The notes beneath the pieces are model-generated. The model worked only from the letters and a program-made list of their open reading frames with translations, searched no databases and had not been told where the DNA came from. Source: Candidatus Doudnabacteria bacterium (GTDB lineage: Bacteria; Patescibacteriota; Doudnabacteria; UBA920). From it: a DNA stretch of 9,821 nt. Positions within the stretch are counted from its first letter, which is position 1, and every line of letters starts with the position of its first letter. Positions 1 to 6,223 of the stretch are shown piece by piece. The translations under genes and the position numbers were made by a program. The DNA lies in assembly GCA_016788805.1 (NCBI GenBank), contig JAEUSE010000008.1, forward strand, positions 2,683 through 12,503, written 5' to 3'.

Positions 1-17
1 TACAGCTTTCAGGTAAC

Positions 18-50
18 AAAACACACCGGACATGAGTCCGGTGTGTTTTT
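18..50. terminator. Bidirectional intrinsic terminator
   Basis: A perfect 14-base-pair stem (18-31 with 36-49) closes on the four-base loop ATGA. The plus strand continues into a run of five T (46-50). The minus strand ends its stem with TTTT. It lies 35 bases past the stop of the DinB gene, so it can end that minus-strand transcript. The stronger T run on the plus strand means it could also stop a converging plus-strand gene left of the window. Confidence 0.85.
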
Positions 51-82
51 ACTACGCACTAAGAACTAAACACTGGGCACTA
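48..82 (-). repeat. Heptad repeat array 1 (TAGTNNT units)
   Basis: Read on the minus strand, five consecutive seven-base units start with TAGT (one with CAGT): TAGTGCC, CAGTGTT, TAGTTCT, TAGTGCG and TAGTAAA. The array fills the space between the DinB stop codon (85-87) and the terminator hairpin, and its last unit overlaps the T run of that hairpin. The same unit recurs in two other arrays at 7961-7995 and 8396-8430, there in the opposite orientation. Function is unknown. Confidence 0.6.
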
Positions 83-84
83 TT

Positions 85-579
85 TTATTCCGCGCTGTCT
101 GCCGAAGGACCATAAATGGAAGGCACCATGCCACCCATGGGACGAATGTAGGTGGAGAGCTGCCCACGGTGATGAATGGCGTCCAAAATAAAACCCCAGG
201 CCATACCGCCGCGAGTGGTGTCCCAACCCGACTTGCCGCCCATCATCATTTGAGCCGGTTTTGCCCAATCTTCTTCCGAGGTGGCTTGGGCTTTTTCGTG
301 CGCTTGTTTAAAACTACTCACCAACAGGTTGGTTGCGTCGGCCAAAGAACGCTTTTCCGCCCAAGAAAACTCATCCATATTTACTATGCCGGTCTCTAGC
401 ATGGGCATAAAGGTGGAGGCTTCGGTCGCCAGCATGTTTACTAGCTCGCCGGCACTCTTACCTTTGGCATCTCCGGGGTGTTTGTAGTCTAGCTTATCTT
501 CCGGCAACGCCTTAAACACGCGCTCAAAACGAGGTATTTCACCTTCCAACGTTTGCACAAAAAACTCTCTGTCTGTCAT
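85..579 (-). CDS. DinB family protein
   Basis: A 164-residue protein of the DinB/YfiT-like four-helix-bundle superfamily, whose members include metal-dependent thiol transferases and many proteins of unknown function. The strongest evidence is the C-terminal block HHRGQLSTYIRPMGG (136-150) followed by VPSIYGPSAD, typical of one DinB subfamily. His136 and His137 are candidate metal ligands. The usual helix-2 His after an (E)L-x-x block appears to be Met49/Leu50 in ELVNML, so the classical three-His site may be incomplete. No signal peptide or membrane segment is visible, so it is probably cytosolic. The ATG at 579 lies about 17 bases after the predicted transcription start, with no clear Shine-Dalgarno. 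It seems to be a single-gene unit with its own promoter and terminator. The substrate cannot be read from sequence. Confidence 0.88.
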   Translation of the reverse strand: MTDREFFVQTLEGEIPRFERVFKALPEDKLDYKHPGDAKGKSAGELVNMLATEASTFMPMLETGIVNMDEFSWAEKRSLADATNLLVSSFKQAHEKAQATSEEDWAKPAQMMMGGKSGWDTTRGGMAWGFILDAIHHRGQLSTYIRPMGGMVPSIYGPSADSAE

Positions 580-602
580 AGGAATATATGTTAATTACCT
601 AT

Positions 603-611
603 AGTATATCA
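603..611 (-). promoter_or_regulatory. Extended -10 promoter of the DinB gene
   Basis: The minus strand reads TGATATACT, a TGn-extended -10 element with hexamer TATACT (five of six to TATAAT). Transcription would start near 596, giving a leader of about 17 bases before the ATG at 579. The -35 region at 17-18 bases spacing is T-rich but does not resemble TTGACA, as is common for extended -10 promoters. Confidence 0.55.
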
Positions 612-634
612 AGTTCACTCGGTTTATAAAAAAA

Positions 635-655
635 TGTACAAAATTATATTGTACA
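635..655. promoter_or_regulatory. Operator-like palindrome TGTACAA-N7-TTGTACA
   Basis: Two perfect seven-base inverted arms (635-641 and 649-655) flank an AT-only centre. Each arm contains the self-palindromic TGTACA. The centre at 645 lies about 49 bases upstream of the predicted DinB transcription start, a position that suits an activator or an upstream repressor site. The spacing of 15 bases between TGTACA centres is compatible with a dimeric regulator. No regulator gene is recognisable in the window, so the binding protein is unknown. Confidence 0.45.
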
Positions 656-775
656 AAAACAGTCGCCAAAACTATTAGACTGTGTGAATAACACCTACAA
701 CCTACATAATGTTGGTTGCCCCACACGCAGTAGCGGCAACTCTACAGGAATAAAAAACTATCAAAGCGGTGACCA

Positions 776-1219
776 CTAACTCCATCGCTCTTTAAACCCG
801 CGACCTTTTTCAAGCTCACGTTCGGTTGCGCTAACAAACTCACTTTCTAGTTCGGGCCTATAATAAATAAATCGTGGTAAACTTGCCTCAACTTGTCTAC
901 AGAGCTCTTCTAGTGAATCTGCAGACCACTCTTTTTCCGAATCAAGTCCCTCTATTTGACCGGAGCTTAAATCGACGGCCATCCATTCTTCCTGCAGTTT
1001 TATAATAGTTAGCCAATGACCCCTCCCCACACCCGACTTTCTGTTTTTAAATTCATAGTGAGGCGAACCAAACACCATCGCCTGCACGCCCCGGTCGCGC
1101 AACTCACGGGCTAACGTATTATTCCAAGACCAACACTTGCCTTCAGGATCTTGACCCTTTACGACATTCGACTTAACACTCTCAATTGTTGCTCTTGCAA
1201 GCACTACATCTTCCGACAT
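776..1219 (-). CDS. Unrecognised protein with Cys-His-Asp pattern
   Basis: A 147-residue protein I cannot assign to a family. It contains an ordered set of residues resembling a papain/transglutaminase-like catalytic triad. Cys29 sits in GKCWSWNNTLARELRDRG, where the Cys starts a predicted helix. His68 sits in GRGHWLTIIKL and Asp83 in WMAVDLSSGQ, each in a predicted strand. This order and spacing fit cysteine-peptidase-fold enzymes, including transglutaminase-like and arylamine acetyltransferase-like proteins, but the assignment is inference. The C-terminus (about 120-147) is highly charged. There is no signal peptide or membrane segment. The ATG at 1219 follows the AEC permease stop by 62 bases, so the gene may be the last of the large operon. 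No convincing own promoter and only a weak GGTAAG-like binding site are visible. The stop is TAG. Confidence 0.8.
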   Translation of the reverse strand: MSEDVVLARATIESVKSNVVKGQDPEGKCWSWNNTLARELRDRGVQAMVFGSPHYEFKNRKSGVGRGHWLTIIKLQEEWMAVDLSSGQIEGLDSEKEWSADSLEELCRQVEASLPRFIYYRPELESEFVSATERELEKGRGFKERWS

Positions 1220-1281
1220 ATATACAACTTACCATAAATAATATTTTCCCCTGCCTTACAGGTAGTAACGACTAAACCAGA

Positions 1282-2217
1282 CTAAGCAAAACGAAATAGA
1301 AGCGGCCACACAATGGGTACATATAAAACCGCCAAAAGGGTACTTACCAAAACCGCCACTGCAGAAACATCGGAGTGCACGCCCAGTAAGTGTGCGTAGG
1401 TTACGGTGTTGGTGGCTATGGGTACAATGCTCAACAACCACACCACCTGCACTACTTCCGGGGAAAACACAATCCCCACCCGGGCGGCTAACAACAACAG
1501 CACCCCGGCAAACAGGGGCCAGACAATAAACTTGGCGCAGAGCGAAAGTACAGTAAACCGAAAATCAATTACTTCGGCAGTTATGGTAGCCACGCTCAAC
1601 CCTACCACCATCATACCCAAAACGGTATATGAGCCACGGAGCCAACTCATAAACTCCGCATATTCCGCGCCCGAACCGTGGACATGCAACGCATTTAAGA
1701 CAAGACCCAGTACAAATGCGTACACCACAGGGAGTTTAGCTAAACGGACTAACGATTCAGCCACAGAAAACTTACCCCGGGCGGTTAAGTAAAACCCGAG
1801 TGTGTGCATGTAAAATATAAAACCCAACACGGAGAGTACTACTAAATTCACCTGCTCTTTCGGAAAGAGCACCAACGCCAGCCCTAAACCAAAATAGCCG
1901 GCGTTCCCGCTTCCGGCGGTAGCTGCCAGCAAAAACTGTCTGGCAGAGCCTTGGCCGAAGGCTAGTCCGCCAATCCCATAAAACAACCAGGAGACGCACA
2001 GTGCCAACATCAAAAAGAAGGCCGGTAAAAATAAAGCTTGCCCTACCAACGGTGTAGTATTGGCCGCATAAAAAGTAATCAGCGGAGCCAAAATATAAAC
2101 CAGAATGCTAGCCAAAGAACGTGAGTCAGTATTGAGCCAACGCTTAGCCACAAAGCCTAACCCGACTAACACATACAACGGTACCATACTCACCAACAGC
2201 GCGGTAACGGTATTCAT
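1282..2217 (-). CDS. AEC (auxin efflux carrier) family permease
   Basis: An integral membrane protein of 311 residues with about ten hydrophobic segments, the normal size for the AEC family (Mem_trans). Bacterial members export or import organic acids such as malate, but the substrate here is unknown. Family hallmarks are the N-terminal VPLYVLVGLGFVAKR, the mid-protein GSGNAGYFGLGLAL, and the second-half block SIVPIATNTVTYAHLLG followed by a D-x-S-A-x-A-V segment that ends in VPIVWPLLF. I chose the ATG at 2217 because it lies four bases after the upstream stop (TAA, 2222-2224). An in-frame start at 2244 would add nine charged residues and overlap the metallopeptidase gene. The tight spacing suggests translational coupling to that gene. 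Its job next to nucleotide genes is not obvious and it may simply be co-transcribed. Confidence 0.9.
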   Translation of the reverse strand: MNTVTALLVSMVPLYVLVGLGFVAKRWLNTDSRSLASILVYILAPLITFYAANTTPLVGQALFLPAFFLMLALCVSWLFYGIGGLAFGQGSARQFLLAATAGSGNAGYFGLGLALVLFPKEQVNLVVLSVLGFIFYMHTLGFYLTARGKFSVAESLVRLAKLPVVYAFVLGLVLNALHVHGSGAEYAEFMSWLRGSYTVLGMMVVGLSVATITAEVIDFRFTVLSLCAKFIVWPLFAGVLLLLAARVGIVFSPEVVQVVWLLSIVPIATNTVTYAHLLGVHSDVSAVAVLVSTLLAVLYVPIVWPLLFRFA

Positions 2218-2221
2218 AGCT

Positions 2222-2776
2222 TTAGTATGCCGTGGCCGGGACACCTCTGTCCAGCGAGTGTAGCGCAGCCCGAAGCTGCTTATAGTTTGGCACCGCCCGA
2301 GCGACTAAGGCCCAAAACCGGGCGGAGTGGTTCATGTGCTGCGTGTGACACAATTCGTGCACCAGCACGTAGTCGCGAATAGCCGGGTCAACGAACAACA
2401 GCCGGTAGTTAAACGAGAGCGTACCGGACTTAGAGCAGCTCCCCCACCGAGTTTTTTGGTTACGAATGGAAACCAACTTATACGGGAAAGCATACTGGGT
2501 ATTTAATTCAACAAGACGGGCGGCAATGAGCCGCTGCGCCTGCAGTTTATACTTTTTGTACTCAGCAGCAGTACCCACGTTCGCCGGCGTGGGCTGGGCC
2601 AACATTTTCGCCCTCGCCTGCTCTACCCAAGCCTGTTGCTTTTCTACAAACTGTACGGCCACGTACCGAGGCGTACGCCATGGCGTAGTAACCACCACCC
2701 GCCCCCCAGGCTTTACGGATATGCGCAGGTATCGGGCTTGCTTGTATTTTTTTATCTCATACTTAAAATTCGTCAT
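2222..2776 (-). CDS. YgjP-type zinc metallopeptidase (DUF45/M48-like)
   Basis: A 184-residue protein of the YgjP/WLM-like metallopeptidase family. The signature is complete. RWGSCS (110-115) is followed by a G-x-L-x-x-N-x-R-L block, and VLVHELCH holds the HExxH zinc site (His140, Glu141, His144). NHSARFW (149-155) follows, with His150 as the likely third ligand. The N-terminal half carries the family's R-x-L-R-I-S-V beta segment and basic residues. No membrane segment is seen, so it is probably a cytosolic enzyme; the physiological substrate of this family is poorly known. I chose the ATG at 2776. A GTG at 2815 would add 13 residues encoded by the intercistronic hairpin, which is unlikely. 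No good Shine-Dalgarno precedes either start. The gene lies between the ThyX-like gene and the permease in the same operon. Confidence 0.92.
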   Translation of the reverse strand: MTNFKYEIKKYKQARYLRISVKPGGRVVVTTPWRTPRYVAVQFVEKQQAWVEQARAKMLAQPTPANVGTAAEYKKYKLQAQRLIAARLVELNTQYAFPYKLVSIRNQKTRWGSCSKSGTLSFNYRLLFVDPAIRDYVLVHELCHTQHMNHSARFWALVARAVPNYKQLRAALHSLDRGVPATAY

Positions 2777-2786
2777 GGAGCTATGT

Positions 2787-2833
2787 ACCAAGGGGAGTCC
2801 TTGGGCCTCAAACACCCAAAGACTCCCCTTGGT
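2787..2833 (-). promoter_or_regulatory. Intercistronic RNA hairpin after the ThyX-like gene
   Basis: Arms 2787-2799 and 2821-2833 pair perfectly for 13 base pairs. After one position (2800/2820), a further five pairs form (2801-2805 with 2815-2819) around a nine-base loop. In minus-strand RNA the odd position is a G-U wobble, giving a continuous 19-pair stem, while in plus-strand RNA it is a C-A mismatch. This supports a role in the operon transcript. No U run follows on the minus strand, so it is not a textbook terminator. A processing, stability or attenuation element is more likely. Confidence 0.6.
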
Positions 2834-2841
2834 TTGTAATA

Positions 2842-4512
2842 CTATTTATTTCGATTATCCAGCTTCACTTCCTTTACCCTCTGCGCTGCTTCGCTGTCCG
2901 CCCGGGACCAGTAGTAGTCGTTGTAGTCCACAAACTGCATTGCTTCGGCGCGCCACGGACTTTGCTTGGCCACCTCTGCGTGCATGAGCTGAGCAGCTTT
3001 TCTATAGTTCGGATGCCCTTGGGGTGTACTCCGAAGTTCGAACATATGCATGGCCGCTCGATCGTTCAAACCGATAGTCCAACGTATAAGATGTCCATGC
3101 AACGCCGCATACTGCGCCAACTCGGGGTTGTGCTCTTTTATGGTTGCATAAAGATCTTCGCTCTTGCGCACACATGCCAGCACCTCTTCACGTTTACCAA
3201 TAGCCACTAACTCGTCGGGAACAATAAATCCATGCTCTGTGGTAAATAACTGACGCTGCTGGGTAGCCATACGATGGCGTTGTAAGTCCTTATACACGCC
3301 GAAGTCAGTCAACAAATCAAACGTATAAGGATACCCGTCCTCCAAAGCCCGGCCGGGCCGGTCTCTTCTATGGGCACGTGAACCCAAGTAGGTTGCTACT
3401 ATGCTCTGACGAACTTCGGGGCTCATACTCATCACACTACCAATAATGGCTTGGAGTGAGCATGCAGCATACGGGTACACCATTGCCGCAATAGTATGAA
3501 TATCCTGCGCTTCCGCCAAAGCCTCTCGCACACTATTACCTTTAGCAATCAAGCTCTCTACTGTGGAAGCTTTATCCAATAAACTGTACTGCGGCTCAGG
3601 GCTCACGTCTGCCCCGGACAGACCCAACTGCCCCACCAGCTCGTGCATAACCCGGCGAATGCTCGCTGAATACTCGCTTCGCTTAGCTCGACGTACATAC
3701 ATAGGAATTACTTCTCCCAATGCGGATAGCACTCCGGTAGCAATAGTATGATTCTCCGGCAAGTCGGTAGTTTGTAAGTATGAAATTAGGTTTTGGTAAA
3801 ATCGCCCGTTGCCAAACATACCCACGTTCGTAACCGTACCTATAGGCAGTAAATATCGTAGAATATCGCACGCTTTCGCGCGAAGTTCAAAGGTATATGT
3901 TCGCGTGAAATCTTTTTTATGACGCTCGTCAGTTAACTCCGAAAAACGCTCTTTTACCCCATCTCCGTTAATGTCGTACTCCGCCTCTTCGAGAGGTTTT
4001 TGGTGTTCGAGGTACGCTTTGAGAGGCTCTACCAAGCCGGCGTACGTCTGAAATAGAAAGTCCATTGTGGCTACATATTGGGCACCAAAGGAGGTGTGTA
4101 ACAACTCCTCACCGCGGTAATACAACCAGTTACCCTGCTCATCTTTCTGGTCGTACAACACGTAGCGAGTGGACTGCTCTATAGGACTTCCACCAATACG
4201 TCGATCCTCAATTTCTTTGGCTGCGAGCATGGTTACCTTCTCAAAACTCACATGGGCACCTTCAAGCTCACCCACGCTGTCATCACCATACGCAATAAGT
4301 ATGCGTTCGATAAGCTCACCTGCGTGCTTTGGGTCTACCATACCCTCTTTAATAAACTCCTTCAACAACGTTTCCCGGAAGCCGCCCTTGGCGCGAGAGT
4401 AACGGGCGTAGGCCGCGCCGGCCATGCCTTCCATGCCTTTTACGGCGTACACATTGGCTTCGGTAGAGGTAACATACTTACTCAACAGCTCTTTTTCTTC
4501 GGGGGTAAACAT
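2842..4512 (-). CDS. thyX: Two-domain ThyX-like thymidylate synthase
   Basis: At 556 residues this is more than twice the usual ThyX length of 210-250. ThyX makes dTMP from dUMP with methylene-tetrahydrofolate, FAD and NADPH, and its signature is RHR-x7-S. The N-terminal half has YGDDSVGELEGAHVSF and then RRIGGSPIEQSTRY (104-117), which aligns to the signature with RRI in place of RHR but keeps Ser114 and RY. It also has a block near 213-246 resembling the late ThyX helix region. The C-terminal half has RHRMATQQRQL (412-422), where RHR is kept but the Ser position is Leu422, followed by a second late-helix block near 473-515 (IRWTIGLNDRAAMHMFELRS). This looks like an internal duplication with the signature split between halves. 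It starts five bases after tmk, with no visible Shine-Dalgarno. The neighbours dcd, dut and tmk support a role in dTMP synthesis; activity itself is inferred. Confidence 0.82.
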   Translation of the reverse strand: MFTPEEKELLSKYVTSTEANVYAVKGMEGMAGAAYARYSRAKGGFRETLLKEFIKEGMVDPKHAGELIERILIAYGDDSVGELEGAHVSFEKVTMLAAKEIEDRRIGGSPIEQSTRYVLYDQKDEQGNWLYYRGEELLHTSFGAQYVATMDFLFQTYAGLVEPLKAYLEHQKPLEEAEYDINGDGVKERFSELTDERHKKDFTRTYTFELRAKACDILRYLLPIGTVTNVGMFGNGRFYQNLISYLQTTDLPENHTIATGVLSALGEVIPMYVRRAKRSEYSASIRRVMHELVGQLGLSGADVSPEPQYSLLDKASTVESLIAKGNSVREALAEAQDIHTIAAMVYPYAACSLQAIIGSVMSMSPEVRQSIVATYLGSRAHRRDRPGRALEDGYPYTFDLLTDFGVYKDLQRHRMATQQRQLFTTEHGFIVPDELVAIGKREEVLACVRKSEDLYATIKEHNPELAQYAALHGHLIRWTIGLNDRAAMHMFELRSTPQGHPNYRKAAQLMHAEVAKQSPWRAEAMQFVDYNDYYWSRADSEAAQRVKEVKLDNRNK

Positions 4513-4517
4513 GGGCG

Positions 4518-5225
4518 TTACATTAACTTTTTAATACGTTGCCAAACCAACTCGTGAATTTGTTCAATAGACAGCAACTTGTCTTGCAGCGCGCATTCTA
4601 CTAATTCAGTTTTTGGAAACAGCTTGGCTATTTCTAAGTAGGTCTCTTCGGCGCGTTTTAGATGGTGCCTGTCTTTTTCCGCAAAGTCGCGTTTCTTACC
4701 TTTTATATACGTACGCGTGCTTTTGTCTTTTTGGCCGATGAGTTTGTAAGCTACTTTGGTCGGCACGTGGAGTATAAGCGTGAGGTCCGGGCGGGGCAAC
4801 CCAATAAGTCGAAATTCTAAATCTTCCAACCACTTAAAAAACTTGCCTCGTGCCGAGCGGTTGGCTATTTTTGCACCCTGGTGTCCGGCGTTGGCCGTTG
4901 TGTACCGATTGGCCACTACTACTTTACCTTCCCCCAATGCTTTATGAATACCAAACGAAGCGTCCAGGCGATCTACCGCATAGAGTAAGGAACCCTGGTA
5001 AGGGTTTAACATGCCATACTTGCCGTTAAGTAACTCCTCCACTGGACCAGCAGACTTCTTGCCGTACTGCGGAAAGTCTACCAAGTGGGTCTTATGGCCT
5101 TCTGTGCGCAACCGCTTCAGCAATAAAGCAACTTGCGTCCCCTTGCCACTCCCGTCCGTACCGTCTATAACTATAAGTTTTCCTTTTTGTTTCTTCATAT
5201 ATTCTATTAACTTTTCCCTATCCAC
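4518..5225 (-). CDS. tmk: Thymidylate kinase (dTMP kinase)
   Basis: Phosphorylates dTMP to dTDP with ATP. The N-terminus has KLIVIDGTDGSGKGTQ, whose P-loop spans about residues 22-30. FPQYG (51-55) and the NRYTTAN segment (106-112) correspond to the dTMP-binding and DRY-like region. RPDLTLILHVP (145-155) is the next core strand, and a basic, Arg/Lys-rich lid region lies around 165-185, followed by DRHHLKRAEETYLEIA. Length (235) is slightly above the usual 200-220. The start is uncertain: the GTG at 5225 lies six bases after the dut stop and gives nine extra residues, while the ATG at 5198 gives 226 residues and a more typical N-terminus. Neither has a good Shine-Dalgarno. It sits between dut and the ThyX-like gene, consistent with one dTTP pathway operon. 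Confidence 0.92.
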   Translation of the reverse strand: MDREKLIEYMKKQKGKLIVIDGTDGSGKGTQVALLLKRLRTEGHKTHLVDFPQYGKKSAGPVEELLNGKYGMLNPYQGSLLYAVDRLDASFGIHKALGEGKVVVANRYTTANAGHQGAKIANRSARGKFFKWLEDLEFRLIGLPRPDLTLILHVPTKVAYKLIGQKDKSTRTYIKGKKRDFAEKDRHHLKRAEETYLEIAKLFPKTELVECALQDKLLSIEQIHELVWQRIKKLM

Positions 5226-5231
5226 TGTTCA

Positions 5232-5672
5232 CTAACTTTTGTACCCGCCCGTACTTCCTATGCCACCACGACTCTCTTCTCGAATTTGTTTAACCTCTTC
5301 CCACTCTACTTGGTTGACCGGCAAAAATATACCCTGCACAAGTCGCTCGCCTTTAGTTACCGTTACGGATTGGTTGGTAAAATTGTGCAAAATTATTTTA
5401 AACTCGTCTTCGGGTCCGCTAAAATCCCGGTCTATGGTACCCACTCCGTTAGCTAGGTGCAAACCTTTTTTGGAAGACAAACTGCTGCGGCAAGTAAGCA
5501 TCATAAAGTAACCCGGTGGTGATTCTATAATTAACCCCGACCGCACCTTGGCCACCTGGCCGGGCTCAATAACCACGTCTTCCCCGGCGGCAATATCAAA
5601 CCCAGCCGACTCACCGGTGTGGTATTCGGGTAAAGGAATGTCTGCTATAACTCGAGTAATTTTTGCTTTCAT
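5232..5672 (-). CDS. dut: dUTP diphosphatase (dUTPase)
   Basis: A 146-residue trimeric-type dUTPase that converts dUTP to dUMP and pyrophosphate. It supplies the substrate of thymidylate synthase and keeps uracil out of DNA. The motifs are in order: I SAGFDIAA (22-29), II CRSSL (61-65), III GVGTIDRDFSG (76-86), IV KGERLVQG (107-114), and V RGGIGSTGG (135-143). Motif V is two residues shorter than the common RGxGGFGSTG and has Ile where a Phe usually stacks on the uracil ring. I chose the ATG at 5672 because KAKITRVI is the natural dUTPase N-terminus and GGG lies five bases upstream. An in-frame start at 5699 would translate part of a repeat. The stop is TAG, six bases before the tmk GTG. Confidence 0.95.
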   Translation of the reverse strand: MKAKITRVIADIPLPEYHTGESAGFDIAAGEDVVIEPGQVAKVRSGLIIESPPGYFMMLTCRSSLSSKKGLHLANGVGTIDRDFSGPEDEFKIILHNFTNQSVTVTKGERLVQGIFLPVNQVEWEEVKQIREESRGGIGSTGGYKS

Positions 5673-5677
5673 AAATT

Positions 5678-5763
5678 CCCACAGATGCGCAGATATCACG
5701 GATAGCGCTGATAGTTTTCAGAGATAAATGTGACATCTGTGCAATCTGTGCATCTGCGGTTTA
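5678..5763. repeat. CAGAT-rich palindromic repeat, copy A
   Basis: The whole gap between the dcd-like stop (5764-5766) and the dut binding site is an imperfect inverted repeat. The arms CCACAGATGCGCAGAT (5679-5694) and ATCTGTGCATCTGCGG (5744-5759) pair at 14 of 16 positions. Inside are further degenerate CAGAT/CGGAT/CTGAT units about eight to nine bases apart. A closely similar element lies at 6222-6324. It resembles dispersed REP-like intergenic repeats; no gene or transposase is associated. Confidence 0.75.
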
Positions 5764-6213
5764 TTAATCTAATAGCTCATGCACATACATTTTAGCAATG
5801 TACGTGCCCCGGCGCATGACCAAGGGGTGGTCGCTCTGATTCTTGAGCTGCAACCACGGCCGGGTGTCGGTACCGGGATCTAAGTGTGCGTCGGTTAGGT
5901 GCACCTGTAAACCTACGTTGGCTGCCCCACCATGGGTTTCCATCCAACCCACGTAGCCGTCAGGCATGCGTATATGCTCGAGAGTTTTTACCAACACCAT
6001 TTGGTTTGGCAAAATATGCAGTTCTTCCGCGTCTATTTTGATAGGCGCAGCCAAACTCCGCAAACCATCTAGGTCTATTTCTTTTCCCTGCTGCATTTGG
6101 TACCAGTCCCCAAGGTGTAGTTTTACTGCCGGACCATGAATTTCCTCTAGCATCGGTTCTATACCTATGGTTCCATCGGCTATTAACGCCTGTAATTTTT
6201 TTGCTGATAACAT
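5764..6213 (-). CDS. dCTP deaminase-like protein lacking catalytic residues
   Basis: A 149-residue protein of the Dcd/dUTPase fold, clearly related to the dcd product encoded just upstream. Shared features are the start MLSAKKLQALIADG (family pattern M-x-L-S-D-x-D-L-K), the PAVKLHLG block (28-35), LPNQMVLVKTLEHI and PDGYVGW (84-90), the DPG turn (112-114), and the closing strand. Aligned without gaps to the neighbouring Dcd, the catalytic segment is altered: SSLGR becomes GGAAN (95-99) and the catalytic Glu becomes Gln122. The C-terminal lid is missing, since the protein ends at MYVHELLD. It is therefore unlikely to deaminate dCTP. It could be a regulatory or structural partner, a nucleotide sensor, or an enzyme with a different reaction. 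The ATG at 6213 is fixed by GGAG six bases upstream; the longer frame to 6285 would translate repeat copy B. Confidence 0.85.
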   Translation of the reverse strand: MLSAKKLQALIADGTIGIEPMLEEIHGPAVKLHLGDWYQMQQGKEIDLDGLRSLAAPIKIDAEELHILPNQMVLVKTLEHIRMPDGYVGWMETHGGAANVGLQVHLTDAHLDPGTDTRPWLQLKNQSDHPLVMRRGTYIAKMYVHELLD

Positions 6214-6223
6214 AATTTTCTCC
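6214..6223 (-). promoter_or_regulatory. Ribosome binding site of the dcd-like gene
   Basis: The minus strand reads GGAG (6220-6223), then six bases, then ATG at 6213. This is one of the few clear Shine-Dalgarno sequences in the window and settles the start. Its GG is also the edge of repeat copy B, so the repeat contributes part of the site. Confidence 0.7.

Noticed and set aside
659..740. Weak inverted repeats ACAGTC/GACTGT (659-683) and GTTGCC/GGCAAC (715-740)
   Set aside because: Only six base pairs each with 13-14 base loops and no T run, so chance is a sufficient explanation. I see nothing else in 656-775.
1406..1792. Open frame on the plus strand inside the permease gene
   Set aside because: It is a shadow of a clear AEC permease on the other strand. 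The low-complexity Thr/Asn-rich product has no family features.
2777..2815. GTG start at 2815 for the YgjP-type peptidase
   Set aside because: The extra residues are encoded by one arm of the intercistronic hairpin and do not resemble the family N-terminus.
2466..2987. Plus-strand open frame across the YgjP gene, hairpin and thyX end
   Set aside because: It overlaps two well-supported minus-strand genes and reads through the hairpin. The product shows no recognisable domain.
5673..5699. Nine-residue extension of dUTPase from a start at 5699
   Set aside because: The extension lies in repeat copy A, and the family N-terminus begins at the ATG at 5672.
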